Origin: Lumbricus rubellus
Taxonomy: Eukaryota > Annelida > Clitellata > Crassiclitellata > Lumbricidae
Reading direction: 5' to 3'
Length of the DNA: 64,000 nucleotides
Assembly (NCBI GenBank): GCA_945859605.1
Contig: OX243817.1
Coordinates: forward strand, 26,406,843 to 26,470,842
Part shown: positions 1 to 17,910 of the stretch, piece by piece
How positions within the stretch are numbered: position 1 is the stretch's first letter
Layout: each line of letters opens with the position of its first letter
Translations under genes and position numbers: made by a program
Notes under the pieces: generated by a model
Database searches by the model: none
What the model was told of the DNA's origin: nothing
What the model saw: the letters and a program-made list of their open reading frames with translations, nothing else

Positions 1-105
1 GAGGAACTTGCTCAGGTTCCACATGTGGTGGCTTGAGGTGAATTCGAACACGCAACCATCCAGCTCCTAGCCACTGAACATGCCCCTACACCACTGTGCC
101 CCACA
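1..105 (-). repeat. tRNA-derived SINE, partial copy
   Basis: Reads on the minus strand as a tRNA-like head (GTGGGGCACAGTGGTGTAGG) followed by a degenerate B-box-like stretch around GAATTCGAAC. It matches the heads of the better copies at 31225-31441, 41720-41945 and 53076-53287. The LINE-like tail would lie outside the window. Identification rests on similarity to those copies. Confidence 0.6.
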
Positions 106-1775
106 ATGACCTTCCTCCCATACTGTAAGGGCTAAAGTAATGACTCATTTCCCTCATCAGTCACTCATACTTTAAAGATACATCTTTCCCTGTAATTTTT
201 GCACTGAAAGCACCTCTGAATTATCATTCTGCGAGATGTGCTATATAAATCTAGAGATAAACACAATACAATAATGAGCAAGGACATTGAGAACAGGTTG
301 ATCATCTTACCTATAAGTAGTATCAGAGGCAAAGCCAGACGAAACAGGATCAAACAAACCCAGTTCTGTAATACTTCTCCCATTTTTCCAGATGAATTTC
401 CTATAAACTCAGAAGCCGAACTGTAAACTAGACTGCTAACAGTACTGATGGACACTTCACACCAGATGGATCACGTCAGCAGGCTATCGCTAATAAACCA
501 TGTCTGAAAAACTTCACAGCTAGCCGACGCGCTGATTCACGGCATATTTAAAAACAATAATAAATCGTCCGCATGACGATCATTAAAATAGATACTGACG
601 ATCACCCAGTCTTTCTTTCTTCATAGAGCAAAACAACAAACTGTCCTTGCTTTTTAAAATCCGATCAGTCGTAATTATTCATTCACGCCTTCGCTAAAAC
701 CACGTCCGAATCTAAATTGCAATTTTAAAAAAGATTAATAATCACATCTCATGAATCCACACGCCAAAATTTTATCTTATAATATGCTTCGGCTGCAATA
801 TGTGTCTTCAACGACGGACATTTTGGTCAAAAAGAGTATGCCATTGACGCCATAGCCAAAAATATGGCTGCCGCCTCCAATGCCTGCATGCAGTCTGTGA
901 CAATGCGTCGGTGTCATTGGTGCAGAGAACGGTGTCATTGGTGCAGAGAACGGTGCACCTGCAATGTTCTGCATGCCCTGGCGATTTACAATGTCAAACA
1001 CTGTGATACTATTTTTGACTTTTAATTAGAATGCGACAGTCATTTTATAATGTAAGTACGTAGCGACGCTAATTTAACAAAAATCGAATTAGCTCGTCTT
1101 ACAAATGCCCATAATTATATCCGTCTTTGATTTTAAATAATTATTGTTCCCGCATGCTCAATTAATTGGTAGGCCTAAACGCCATCATCATCGCCATCGT
1201 CTCGACCACCGCCATCAGTTTCTGGCGACTGCCAATGAAGGTGATGGGGCTTTGGAGCTAATGAATTCTCTTCATGTTACCGTTGTCTGTCATATTTAGC
1301 ACTTCTTAATGTTTAAGTTAACAAGTTGCAGCATCGTTCCAATCAACGACCTGGTTCCAATCCACGTTTATGCTAATATAAGCCTACATGTAGGCCTACG
1401 ACAAATTGGTTCGCGTCAGAAAAGCTTAACATTTAGTCATCCCGATTGTCCAAATCTTATTTTAAGTCTATAATCGCTTGGATGATGATTATTTATTAGC
1501 CATAAAATGTCTATCTGCCACTTTAAGAATAACGTGTTATCCACGTGTTGCCAGTGTGCTTAGCGATGATAAGTTCTCGCTTACTTACTAATAATTATAT
1601 TTACATTTACATTATCAATATTGATTGGCCTGACCTCATTCAACATGACCCTGTTTACTAACTGTGTCACACGATCGGTGTTTTTGACTGATGGGGACTT
1701 TGCTCATGAAAATCTTGTGATACTGGCTTTCAAATACCAATTTTGATAAATTTTGTGTGATAGAGTCTAGAGAAA
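106..1775. other. Upstream intergenic/5' region of RMDN1, no gene seen
   Basis: AT-rich sequence with no open frame that looks coding; the short frames at 165-455 and 777-1001 resemble no family. It holds a 24-bp tandem duplication near 909-955 (GTGTCATTGGTGCAGAGAAC twice) and a CATCATCGCCATC-type simple stretch near 1183-1215. The RMDN1 promoter should lie in the last few hundred bases, but no TATA box or initiator could be picked out with confidence. Confidence 0.5.
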
Positions 1776-4700
1776 ATGGCGTCTGTCAGTAGAAGTTTCT
1801 TGTCGATCTCAAAGCGTTGCAGGAATTTGGTGCAGACTTATATTACGAGGAGCCCCCGATTGAGGACCATTGTGACTAGTTGGGTATATAGTACTTATTA
1901 TATACACGCACAGTTTTAAGCATTTACGCGATGAATGTGATAAGTTGTGTAACACTCGTTTTTTCAAGTATTATTATGTGATTATTTTATCCGTAACTGA
2001 GCTGCTAGATTTGGGTATGAAATGCAGAACGCGTTATACCTGGATTCAGATGGAAATTGAAATGACTAGAGTCTAGAACACATCACATCACGATTACTTG
2101 CTGCTCTTTCTAGCCTACCAGGTTGCTCTGTGAACTGGGCAGATGCTTTGACTCTGCACTTTTGTTAGCATTAACCAGAGCACATTGTGCTCCTGTGTGT
2201 TAATTCAGAACTCTACCACTAGAAGCAGTTAAGGAGGAACTTTCAGCTTGCCTGAAGTTGCAATTCTTCCAATCTTCTAAGTTACCATGTTCTGATCTAA
2301 CACTTGTATTGTGCCACTGTCTATAATGCCCATGCATCAATTGATGGTTACATTAAACAAATCAGGTAACCTTATCCTTATGATGGAGTTAATAAAGTAG
2401 CTAATCTAAACTTTTAGTTTGAATTTAATTTTCAGGTTTTGGTTCATCGTTTCCCAGTCAAACTGTGTCTACTCAGTCTTGGTCCTCTTGTGCATGCCGC
2501 TGTCTCCTCTCAACCAAAAAGCGTCACAGACCAAACAGGTAAATATTTTGTTATGTTCTACAGAGTTTTAATCTGTTTTAATGTACTGGTATTCTATTTG
2601 GGCTGGCTCTTGTAACGTCCAGTCTGTGCAAGTTTCTACTATTACGATTATTGGTCATTGAAAAATTTAAGTCGCCCATGGATAAGAAATAATACAAGTT
2701 GTTTCATTCTTTGTTTCCTGTAAATCCATAACACATGGCTCAACTTAAATTTAATTCAGTTTGAGACCCTTTTTTTAACTCTGGCCTTTTCGTAGTTCTA
2801 TGTTAGCGCTTTCATGTGCCATTAATGGCTTTCAAAAATGAAACACAAAAAAGTTGTGATTTTACTCTGACACTACCAATGGTTTTGGTTTGCTCAGAAC
2901 AACAAGCAATACGTGTAGCCGACAAACTGTACAGTGAAACTGAAGTGGAGCAACTGTACACGCACTTGAAACAGTTTAAGGACTCCACAAACCCAGATAT
3001 CATATGGAGACTCGCTCGCGCGACTTGCGACAAAGCCAAGTCAACTTCAGACAAAACCTTGAGGAAAGAGCTGATGTACGAGGCTCTTGGCTATGCAGAA
3101 CAAGCTCTTAATCTTGGAAAGGATACTCACTTTGCTTGTCACAAGGTTACTGCATACTTTAACATTTTACGCTACATTACTATGCAATGAGTGTCCAGTG
3201 TATATACACATATGATGTATTTATAGCTGATCTAATATAATTTTTGCCCGAGTATACTCGGGCTACACGCTTTTGGCATGGTTTGTGAAGCCCGAGTATA
3301 CTCGGGCTACACACTAAAGGGGTTAAGAAGACAGGATAGAAATGGTTTCAGATCTTTGAACCCGAACATTTTTTTGTACAAGTGCCAAGTGAATGCAGTT
3401 AGATATGTCCAACATCGGATTTTCTCATATTGTATCTCGTTTATTTGTCTTTTTGAGCTTGTTGTGGTAATTATTGTTGTTAATGACTGCTGTTACGGTT
3501 TCTTGCTGTTTATTGTTTACTAATTGTTAGAAATTGCAACATTGAGCGCCTCTGAGGAGTTCTCTTGAAGTGGCGCTATATAAATGTTCGATTACAATTA
3601 CAACTACGATGTCTCTTTTGTCTTTGTCACAGTGGTATGCGATAATGCTCGACTACGTGGGAGAATATGAAGGAACAAAGGAGAGAATTTCCAAGGCCTA
3701 CCATATTAGGGAGCATTTCCTGGTAATTACTTTGCCAATATATTTTCACATCATGACGATGTACTTAATACTTAACCCTTTAATGCCGGATGGTATAGGA
3801 TTTCCCATATTTACTACCATCTCGGCATTAAAGGGTTAAGAACACTGGAAACTGAATACCACTCGATGTCTTTTTTAACGTGAATGTGAAGTTTTCCATG
3901 AGCAGAAAGCAGGTGCTTTTCCTTGGGTTCTGATTGTAGGAGTGCTACATAAGTTACATGCTCAATCATAGTCACATATCTCTGGAGTAGTTCAAGGCAA
4001 ACATCATAATATCAATATATGACAATTTTGGAATTGATTATCTTGCTGTCTAGACATGCAGGTGTTAGGACGTGCAATAAATAAGGCAATCAGAAGCAAA
4101 AATCTTACACTGATCTTGCGAGGAATGAATCTTAGACTCAGAAAGAAGATTCATACGTCACATGACGTGGCATTTATGCACCTAACTCAACGTGCATACT
4201 TGTCTGCAGGCTGCTGTTCAGTGAGAGAGAGAGATACAGACAGACAGACAGACATAGCATTCATTTAGCGGATTCAAATCAGTGCAGGTGCTGCAAATAC
4301 TGTACTAGCCTGTGTACCCTGGTGACTGAGTAAAAGTCAGCAAGCCATTATGATTGCAGCCTTCATCTTTAACATGGTGAAATAAGTTCATCATTGATCT
4401 TGCCTGCACATCCAACAACTTGTGGTTGCGAGCCTGCTGGCTGCTATGTCTTTGTACAGTTTGTTGGCTCATGCTCAGGTTCACTGATCAATAAGAGCAA
4501 TAAATAAAAATTAATAAATGAATAAATTCGTAGCATCTACTGTAGACATATTGATCTCTAACCTTTTACCGATCGAGGGTACTTAGTACTTCCTATGCCA
4601 TTTACCACACTTTGGTCGGTAAAGGGTTAAAGTTGATGTCCTGTCATTAGATTCTAGCTTTTCTGCCATTTTGAATAGATAGCAAAGTTGTGATTGTCAT

Positions 4701-7700
4701 AGATGTTTGCTTTTGTATAACAGAAGGCAATCGAGTTGAATCCTAAAGATGCTACATCTGTTCATCTTCTTGGCTACTGGTAAGTTATTTTAACGTAGTG
4801 ACACTTTTTGAACCTGTTTCTTTCTGTAATTGTGGAATACAGCTGCATGAATAAGGGGTGAATAGATTAAGTTGAAAAGGAAAGAATAAAAACGGAAGAA
4901 ATCAGTTCTTCAGTATGCGTGCGTGTGTGTGTGTGAGGTGCTAATGACTCTTATTTCTTAGTTTTGGCATGTGGGGACTAGGGGGTGAATGGCCAATCGC
5001 CGTACTTAAACACTTGACAGCATACACTGTACCGTCAGTCACAGTGTACTCATTTATTGCTGAATTTGCTATGGGAGCAGACTCCGTAGAGCATTTAAGC
5101 ACTAGTGGATTCAAAAAATAAAAATCTGACATTGTGACCCACCCACCCTGAGTTAGATGCACCAAATTTTTATCCCCACGGCAGTCCATCATGAACATTG
5201 GTGAATTTATTTCATGAGATGATATCCAAGTCAATTATGAATCAGTCAATAATATTTCCACTGCAGGTGTTTTGTGTTTGCTGACTTGGCTTGGTATCAG
5301 CAGAAGATTGCTGCCGTTGTATTTGCAACACCTCCAAGCTCAACGTATGAAGAGGTTAGTAACTGTAATGTAAAACATATTTTTCAAATTACCTGTTTGT
5401 GCTGTCAATTTAATAATAATAATTTTGCAATACAGTTCCTATTTATGGGGCAGGGTTAATTTTGACTTCCTACTCTTCTGGTTCAATCCCCTCCAACTCA
5501 AGACGTAATGGTGAGCAAGGTTCAGCAAATCAGCAATTTCTTCTTGTTCATGGATTTGATGGATATAACTAAGAGGTGGCTTAAAACCTTTTGCGTTAAT
5601 TATTGTACCGAGACTTAAGCTTTGTTGTGATTTTATACTTCTGTAAGCCTGTGTTCATGATGAAAGTATTCTTGGTGTGTTTCATAGGAGAAGCTGAGTA
5701 ATTATTACTCAAAATTTAAGTGGTACACAGATACATATTTTTTGTAGTGATTTACGTTTATATTAAACTTACACTTGGTATGTGTCCTCATTGCCAAGTA
5801 GTGAATTGATGAGTTTAGCAAGTTAGCAACTTACTTTCTAGCAATTAAATTACCCATGCAGTTAATAAATGGACCACATCTGTTTATGAAGTTTACCATT
5901 ACAACTGGTATGTTTTTAAACATAGTGCATGTAAACCAGGGGTGTCAAACCTTTTTTAGTGGCGGGCCAGTTTGAACAACTTCTAACAAGTGGCGGGCCA
6001 GGGTGAACATTTTCTAGCAAATGGCGGGCCACGGTGTCGAAGCTCCTGAGCAAAATTGGGTAGTAATCTGAGAGGGAGCTGCGGGCTTGGTCAGCCAATT
6101 TCCAGATAAGTCCAAATATCGCAAAAAGATCTTGATTCAATGTCCACGTTTCGCTTCTTATTAAGTTTTGACAACATTTTAAATAATTTTTTAATCTTTA
6201 GGGAAGGCTCCGCAGGCCAGAAAAAATTTGTCGGCGGGCCAGAAATGGCCCGCGGGCCAGCTCTTTGACACCCCTGATGTAAACCAATATTTTGTAACAT
6301 ACTTCTGTTTTATGTTTTAGTCACTCAAATATTTCCTTGAAGCTGAAAAGAGTAAGTACAGATTAATTTCGAACTGTTTTCATTTTAAAAGCGTAATCAT
6401 CAACATATTAATCTTTTAATATCAACTCTACATGGCAAAAGTTATTAATCAAATTTCACTGGTTTCGGATAGCGTTGCATTTTGACGGTTATCTTGCTTT
6501 AGACCTCAACATGCATGTTTGAAGATGCTTATAGGTCAGAATTAAGGGTGAATGAATTGGCCTTCACCCACTCAAGTTACTCTATAGAAGTTGTTTTTAT
6601 TTTGTCAGATTTCATGAATTACTACTGGAGGAAAATTAACTATCAACCACTAAGTTTTTGTAGTTATATTTTACAACTGAAGGATATGAGGCCTAAAAAA
6701 ATGTTGTGTTTCCGGTAACAGAGCTAAAAAAATTGGGTAGGTAGGTCGGAAAATATTTTTATTTTGGTAAAATATTTTTATGCAGTACTATCCGAAAAAG
6801 TATACCCCGCTAGTCTTTTTTGCACACTGCAACAAAGTACGTGTTCTAAGCAAGTATAAACTGCCTATTTCCCGACTGTCTGCACCTAAAACTGCTTTAG
6901 AAACAGTCCTATTAATTTCATTTTGTTGACGTTTTTTCTATTATGTCAATACAAATGTTTTTAAAAAAAGTTTTTTAATTTAAAAAAAATTCTTCAAAAA
7001 ATTTTTTTTGTAAATTTTATTTTATTTTTTTTTTAAATATTTGGGTCGCGGCCGTAAAAATGGGTCGGACGGGTTACCGGAAACACAACATTTTTTTACG
7101 CCTGATGAACATAATTTAGTGTATCAGTGCATTAAGCTATTGTTACGCAGTGCATATGAACTCCTCTTAAGTGCATGAGTTGCTCAATTGAAGAGAACAC
7201 TTGTGTATAGTGAGTACCTAATAAAGTGTCAATTAAGTGCATAGGTTCAATGCAGTCCTGATATATTATTATTATTAATTGACTTTTTATATAGCGCACT
7301 TTCAAGACATCTACTCAGAAGCACTCCCACTTAAGCAGCATCGACTGTACTGGTAAAGCTGATGTGGAAGCAAGCATTTAACAAAGATACCTGCTGCAGC
7401 ATTTCCTTCAGATGATCAGAATCCACTAGAGTTAATGTTTCTTGTCATTCATCTTAAGTTTATTATTCACACGTCTTAGCATTTATATAGCGTCTGTTTG
7501 GGAATTTGTTAACGTGATGCATGTATGCTGTGTTTCCATTTTCATCCTATTCAGTTGATCCAGGATTCTACAACATGAATCTTCTCATGCTTGGCAAGAC
7601 CTATTTACGACTGAAGGAGACAGAACTAGCGAAACAGTACCTGACCAGAACCAAGGAACGTCCAATACGTACGGAGGATGACAAGAAGGTCATTTAGTCA

Positions 7701-8102
7701 TATCACAACAGCAGTTTCTTATTTTAGATTTTACCTCTACATGGTCATTCAATCATATGACAACGGGAACTTTTTAGTTTAGATTTTATCCCTAAGGTAA
7801 TTCAATCATATCAAAGCTAGTGCTAAAAGCTAAAATTGTGCTTTATTGTAATTTTTGTCTGAATGGTTTTACCAAGCACAAAAGCTTTTAGAGTATTATC
7901 AGATGGATGACAAGGGAATTTAGTCACATCCCACAGGTTTGGATTTTGACAATTTTGAGTGTAGACTATCGGACATCAAAGATTTATGTACAGAACTGTA
8001 CTTGGCTTATGATATTTTGTGTTGCCTCTATTTTTTCAAAACCTTTTGCTGTTGTTGTAGGCTCATAAAGAGGCAACAGAACTTCTAAGCCAGCTGAAAT
8101 GA
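1776..8102 (+). CDS. RMDN1: Regulator of microtubule dynamics protein 1 (nine exons, complete)
   Basis: Exons 1776-1883, 2436-2538, 2898-3145, 3633-3722, 4724-4779, 5267-5354, 6321-6351, 7555-7688 and 8061-8102 join in phase to 299 codons plus TGA. All junctions are GT-AG. The product aligns along its whole length with RMDN1 (FAM82B), a tetratricopeptide-type protein linked to microtubules and mitochondria. Anchors are WRLARA in exon 3, WYAIMLDYVGEYEG in exon 4, KAIELNPKDATSVHLLG in exon 5, VVFATPPSSTYE in exon 6 and LLMLGKTYLRL in exon 8. The first 36 residues are rich in Arg and Ser with no acidic residue, like a mitochondrial presequence; a hydrophobic stretch follows in exon 2. Exon structure and phase are seen directly, while the function is inherited from the family. 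RMDN1 rather than RMDN2/3 is favoured by the short N-terminus. Confidence 0.93.
3246..3335. repeat. Twin-palindrome element in RMDN1 intron 3
   Basis: Two perfect copies of the 18-bp palindrome GCCCGAGTATACTCGGGC, at 3246-3263 and 3290-3307, flank a TACACGCTTTTGGCAT spacer. The block ends CTAAAGGGGTTAA. A similar arrangement with CCCGAGTGTCACTCGGG and CCGCTTTTGCAT occurs near 40203-40281. Confidence 0.7.
3546..3600 (+). repeat. 3' tail of CR1/L2-like LINE
   Basis: Contains GAGCGCCTCTGAGG...TTGAAGTGGCGCTATATAAATG, the 3' end shared by the LINE copies in this window (for example the reverse of 21104-21145). It is strongly 5'-truncated. Confidence 0.6.
3776..3835. mobile_element. 60-bp TTAA-flanked hairpin MITE
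   Basis: TTAA (3772-3775) is followed by CCCTTTAATGCCG, and the element closes with CGGCATTAAAGGG and TTAA (3836-3839). TTAA duplications and ends beginning CCC are typical of piggyBac-type elements. The whole element can fold into one hairpin. Confidence 0.7.
4562..4626. mobile_element. TTAA-type hairpin MITE, eroded left flank
   Basis: Inverted ends CCTTTTACCGATC and GGTCGGTAAAGGG; the right flank is TTAA and the left flank has decayed to CTAA. Same type as 3776-3835 and close in end sequence to 56852-56913. Confidence 0.6.
5937..6276. mobile_element. Non-autonomous hAT element with CAGGGGTGTCAAA ends
   Basis: Inverted termini CAGGGGTGTCAAA and TTTGACACCCCTG are flanked by a perfect 8-bp target duplication ATGTAAAC (5929-5936 and 6277-6284). 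The interior has three tandem units around GGCGGGCCAG near 5960-6032 and no transposase. It sits in RMDN1 intron 6. Terminal motif and duplication length identify the hAT superfamily. Confidence 0.9.
6690..7102. mobile_element. PIF/Harbinger-like non-autonomous element, copy 1
   Basis: Ends GGCCTAAAAAAATGTTGTG and its inverted counterpart finishing TTTTTTTACGCC, with TTTCCGGTAAC inside both termini. The 3-bp flanks are TGA on both sides (6687-6689, 7103-7105). A near-identical copy lies at 54858-55302. Three-base TNA duplications and GGC-type ends suggest PIF/Harbinger. No coding capacity. Confidence 0.75.
7268..7335 (-). repeat. LINE 3' tail with (ATT)n tail
   Basis: ATTATTATTATTAATTGAC is followed by TATATAGCGCACTTTCAAG and TACTCAGAAGCACTCCCA. 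This is the reverse orientation of the LINE 3' terminus, 5'-truncated. Confidence 0.55.
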
Positions 8103-9557
8103 CGTTGCAGCAAATGAGAAGACCATGAACTTTATAATTTCTTCTAATATATTTTTGGTATATTTTTTCAAACTGAATATAGAGATAAACTTTACAATTG
8201 ATTTGCAAGGAATTGTTGTAATAAAAAACATTATTTTTTACAATTGATTTACAAGGAACTGTTGTAATAAAACAAACATTATTTTCCAACTCTTTATTGA
8301 ATAGGTATTCAAGCAGAAGTCCACTCAAATATGTAAATCGGTGTCATCAAACCACAAAACACTGGAAACTGATCTAAAAATAATGACGAACATTGTTCAC
8401 TCAATTCAGAAATATAGACACGCAGCAAGCATATCATGTAAGTCTTCAACTCTTGATACTGATCATCGAAGATAGGCAGGTGCAAGCAGCAGTGTTTTTT
8501 TGTCAACAAGGAAATGCCAAATAACTTCCAATCATAATATCTAACCAATCATAATATCTAACGACATATTTTTTTATAAACTCCGTAGTCCTTACCTTAT
8601 ACATATACCGGTACATCGTACATACAGTCAACAACAATTAAATCACCGTACTAAATTGACATACGAGTCCAAGGTTAAATAATCAACAAAACGTGGAGAT
8701 AAATGAAACAGAACAAGAAATTGTTGGCTAGATGATGAACTAGAGACAATGATTTAACGTCATTGGTAATAAATTACTGGTGAAAATTAAATAGTTCCAG
8801 GTCACCATAAAATAATTTTAATCGCTAATTATCAAGGTTAAATTATCCATCAACAGATGCACATGAAAATAATATTGACTCATGGCTAGAAAATTAAACA
8901 GAAAAAATGCTCATCAAGGGATATAGCTCCCTGTAAAATCTTTTAATAACCAAATGACCAGTGATCACAGAAAATCTACGAGTGCAAACTTAAATACAGC
9001 ACATGTCGAACAATAACCATTATTTTGGTTGGAAGGAAATACATAGCAGTGTGTATAGTATCAGCAAATGGTAAGACTGTAGCAGTACGACAGAATCAGC
9101 TAACATCCTAGGCACAGCCAAAGAAAATTGCTCAATACAAACGTGAATCACAAAAAATATTTGATTAATTTCTGAAAAACAATTACCACACAAGACTATA
9201 GATTCTTATTGATTAATAAGCATAGTCTTCAGTTCACATCTAAACCAATGGGTGAAAACTAATAACATCACCAGGTACTATAAATAATTACGTAGGTAGT
9301 CGGCCAGTAGGAACAAAAGTTCACTGCTTAGTGCACAACTCGTAAGTTGGAAAACTTTCTCTCCATCAGGTTTAAGGAAAACAAACAAAATTACTTCAGC
9401 TGGAAAAAGGAAAACATTATAAAAAACCGAACAAAAGATTGCAGATCATTGTGCACACTAACAAAACAAAAAACAATAACAACTGGTGCTTACTGCATGC
9501 CACCACACGCTTTTTTTGATGTGCAACTGATTGGCAGTGCTTTCATTCGGCGTTCAT
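8103..9557. other. Convergent 3' region between RMDN1 and GMPR
   Basis: No gene is seen. RMDN1 polyadenylation signals AATAAA occur at about 8220-8225 and 8266-8271, inside a tandem duplication of about 50 bp (8192-8286). On the minus strand an AATAAA-like signal for GMPR could be read near 8288-8293, which would make the two 3' ends overlap; this is speculative. The rest is AT-rich with no recognised repeat. Confidence 0.5.
8192..8286 (+). repeat. Tandemly duplicated poly(A)-signal segment
   Basis: Two near-identical units of about 47 bp: TTTACAATTGATTTGCAAGG...TTGTTGTAATAAAAAACATT and TTTACAATTGATTTACAAGG...CTGTTGTAATAAAACAAACATT. Each carries an AATAAA signal for RMDN1. Confidence 0.75.
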
Positions 9558-15811
<6,254 letters not shown>

Positions 15812-16653
15812 TTTCCCTTTAAAAGTTCGAGGACCGAGAAAATTTACGAGCCAGCAAACACACGTTCCGATAAATATAAATCAGATTGAACTCCAGCGTT
15901 GATTTCTGTCAACCTTCCCTCACCGGATGCGGCAAAGTTGTGCAAGCGCCATCACTGCCCCCATTAGCGTTGCCACTCTAAAAAAACAAGTTGGAGCGTC
16001 GAAAAACCCAAGAAAACCCAAGTTGTCCAAATCGTCCGGAAAATGTCCACAATTCCCCGTCCCAAAATTCTAATGACTTTTTTTAGTCATCGGACCAAAC
16101 ATTTGTCCAATTTCCCGTCCGAACATTTTTTTTCATCCGGCTTAAATCTTTCCGAAATGTCCAGAATTTTCAGCAAAAAACCCAAGTTCTTCCACCACTG
16201 GTCTAACAATGATAATTATACCAATGTATACGACAGTCCAAGGACCGCATTTAACTTTATACACTCCTCTATGACAGACCAACGATCATTTAGAGAAAAA
16301 TACTCAGATAGGCCTAGGCCTAATTCGAACCTGAACAGTGGCGCAACCTAGCGAATGGAGGTAAGTTCTCAGAACTTAGGGTATAATAGTTATATGTCCT
16401 GCTAAAGGCGTTTTCATGGTACAATACACAGTTTACAAATGTCGTATGTCCTCTTCGTAAAAATCCTCAGAGCACAAACGTGATATGTGGACATACGACA
16501 TTTTGTGCTAGGAGAAATACGGCCAATCAGCAGTGATACCGCTCCTTGGCTTTTTTCCCAAGATCTTGGCTTTTTTAATCGTATCTTGGGATATTGGCTT
16601 TTTTTCAAAGGACCTTGGCTTTTTTACTTGGCTTTTTTCTGCCCACTAAATAA

Positions 16654-16735
16654 CAATAATCTTATCAATTATCCACTAAATAACAATAATTTAAGCAATA
16701 ATCCACTAAATAACAATAATCTTAGCAGTAATATA
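16654..16735. repeat. 29-bp tandem repeat, about 3 copies
   Basis: CCACTAAATAACAATAAT occurs three times with spacing of about 29-30 bases. It is preceded by several GGCTTTTTT repeats (16548-16640). Confidence 0.8.
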
Positions 16736-16882
16736 ACAGACTATGGCTCCATCTACTGACTAGGATTTATCCGACTTATTATTATTCTCTGAACTGTTTG
16801 CTTTCTGCATATCAGTTATTTGTGACGTCACGTGCAATTTAGCAGTCGCACTAAACTGCGTCTGGCAGACTGGTACGATGTG

Positions 16883-16982
16883 CCCTACTACACCTATCAA
16901 AAATAGGCTAATTAGACCTACCAATATTAGGCCTATAATATTGGTAGGTCTAATTAGCCTATTTTTGATAGGTGTAGTAGGG
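16883..16982. repeat. Perfect 47-bp inverted repeat (100-bp palindrome)
   Basis: Arms 16883-16929 and 16936-16982 are exact inverse copies beginning CCCTACTACACCTATC and separated by the 6-base loop GGCCTA. No target duplication is evident at its ends. Confidence 0.92.
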
Positions 16983-17910
16983 CCGCCTATTACGATAGAT
17001 TTAACTAAATAGGCCTATAGGCTATAGGCCAGTCAAAATTTGGCCTCAAAGCGAATACCACGCCTCGAAAGCATTTTATCACTGATTTAGGCTACGCTAG
17101 TAAACTAAACAGTGACAGAAACAATTGACTCTAGGCCTATAGACTGTCTCTATGCCTATATGCCTATAGCCTCAGTGAACTTTGAACATAGGCTGCCCTA
17201 CCGGTCTACCGGATAGGCTTAGGGCGTTGCCAAAATATCACAGCAAGGCCACTGCTTCGGTGCACAGCGTTAAAACTATTTAAGATTAGAATTATGTTGG
17301 TTTGTCCTATAGATATCTAGGCCCTGTAGCCTAAGCTTAGATTAGGCTGCACATCGACTATGTATACGCTAGGGCCTAGTGGTACCAATAAACTTTAGCC
17401 TCGCAAGCCATATGTTTGTTGATAATGCTATATAATATAGTGCCTAATAGTTTAAATACCAATATTGACAATTGACTAAGAACAATGCTGGATAGAGTAC
17501 GTGTGACCTTGACAGTCCTTGGAATAGAATCGGCTTTATTTTGGTAAGAGCTTTTGTAAGCATTATCATAGGCTAACTGCGATCTGGGTTTTATTTTATT
17601 TTTAAAAAGAACTTTCCTATGTGTTTACAGTATGCGATACGTGATGATGACTCCACCCATTGAGGCCTTCGTCAGCAGCAATGGCCTTCCGCCCATCCTG
17701 TACAGTGTACAGAGCTAATCCGCTATAGGGCCTAAGTCTATGTAGGCCTGTAGGCCCACGCAAGCTGCAGCTGTGGCTGGTGGCATCTAGAACCAAGGGG
17801 TACGTCCTGCAGCCGATCATCATCAGCCCAAGAGCTTGTCAGCCTCTTCATCTTCGCCTTCAGCTGCGCCAACTACAGACTATAGAGCTCAGTCTCTTTG
17901 TGGTTGTACC

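Noticed and set aside
165..455. 96-codon hydrophobic frame upstream of RMDN1
   Set aside because: AT-rich sequence by chance; no conserved motif, no splice context.
2812..3054. Antisense 80-codon frame over RMDN1 exon 3
   Set aside because: Shadow of a coding exon; no family similarity.
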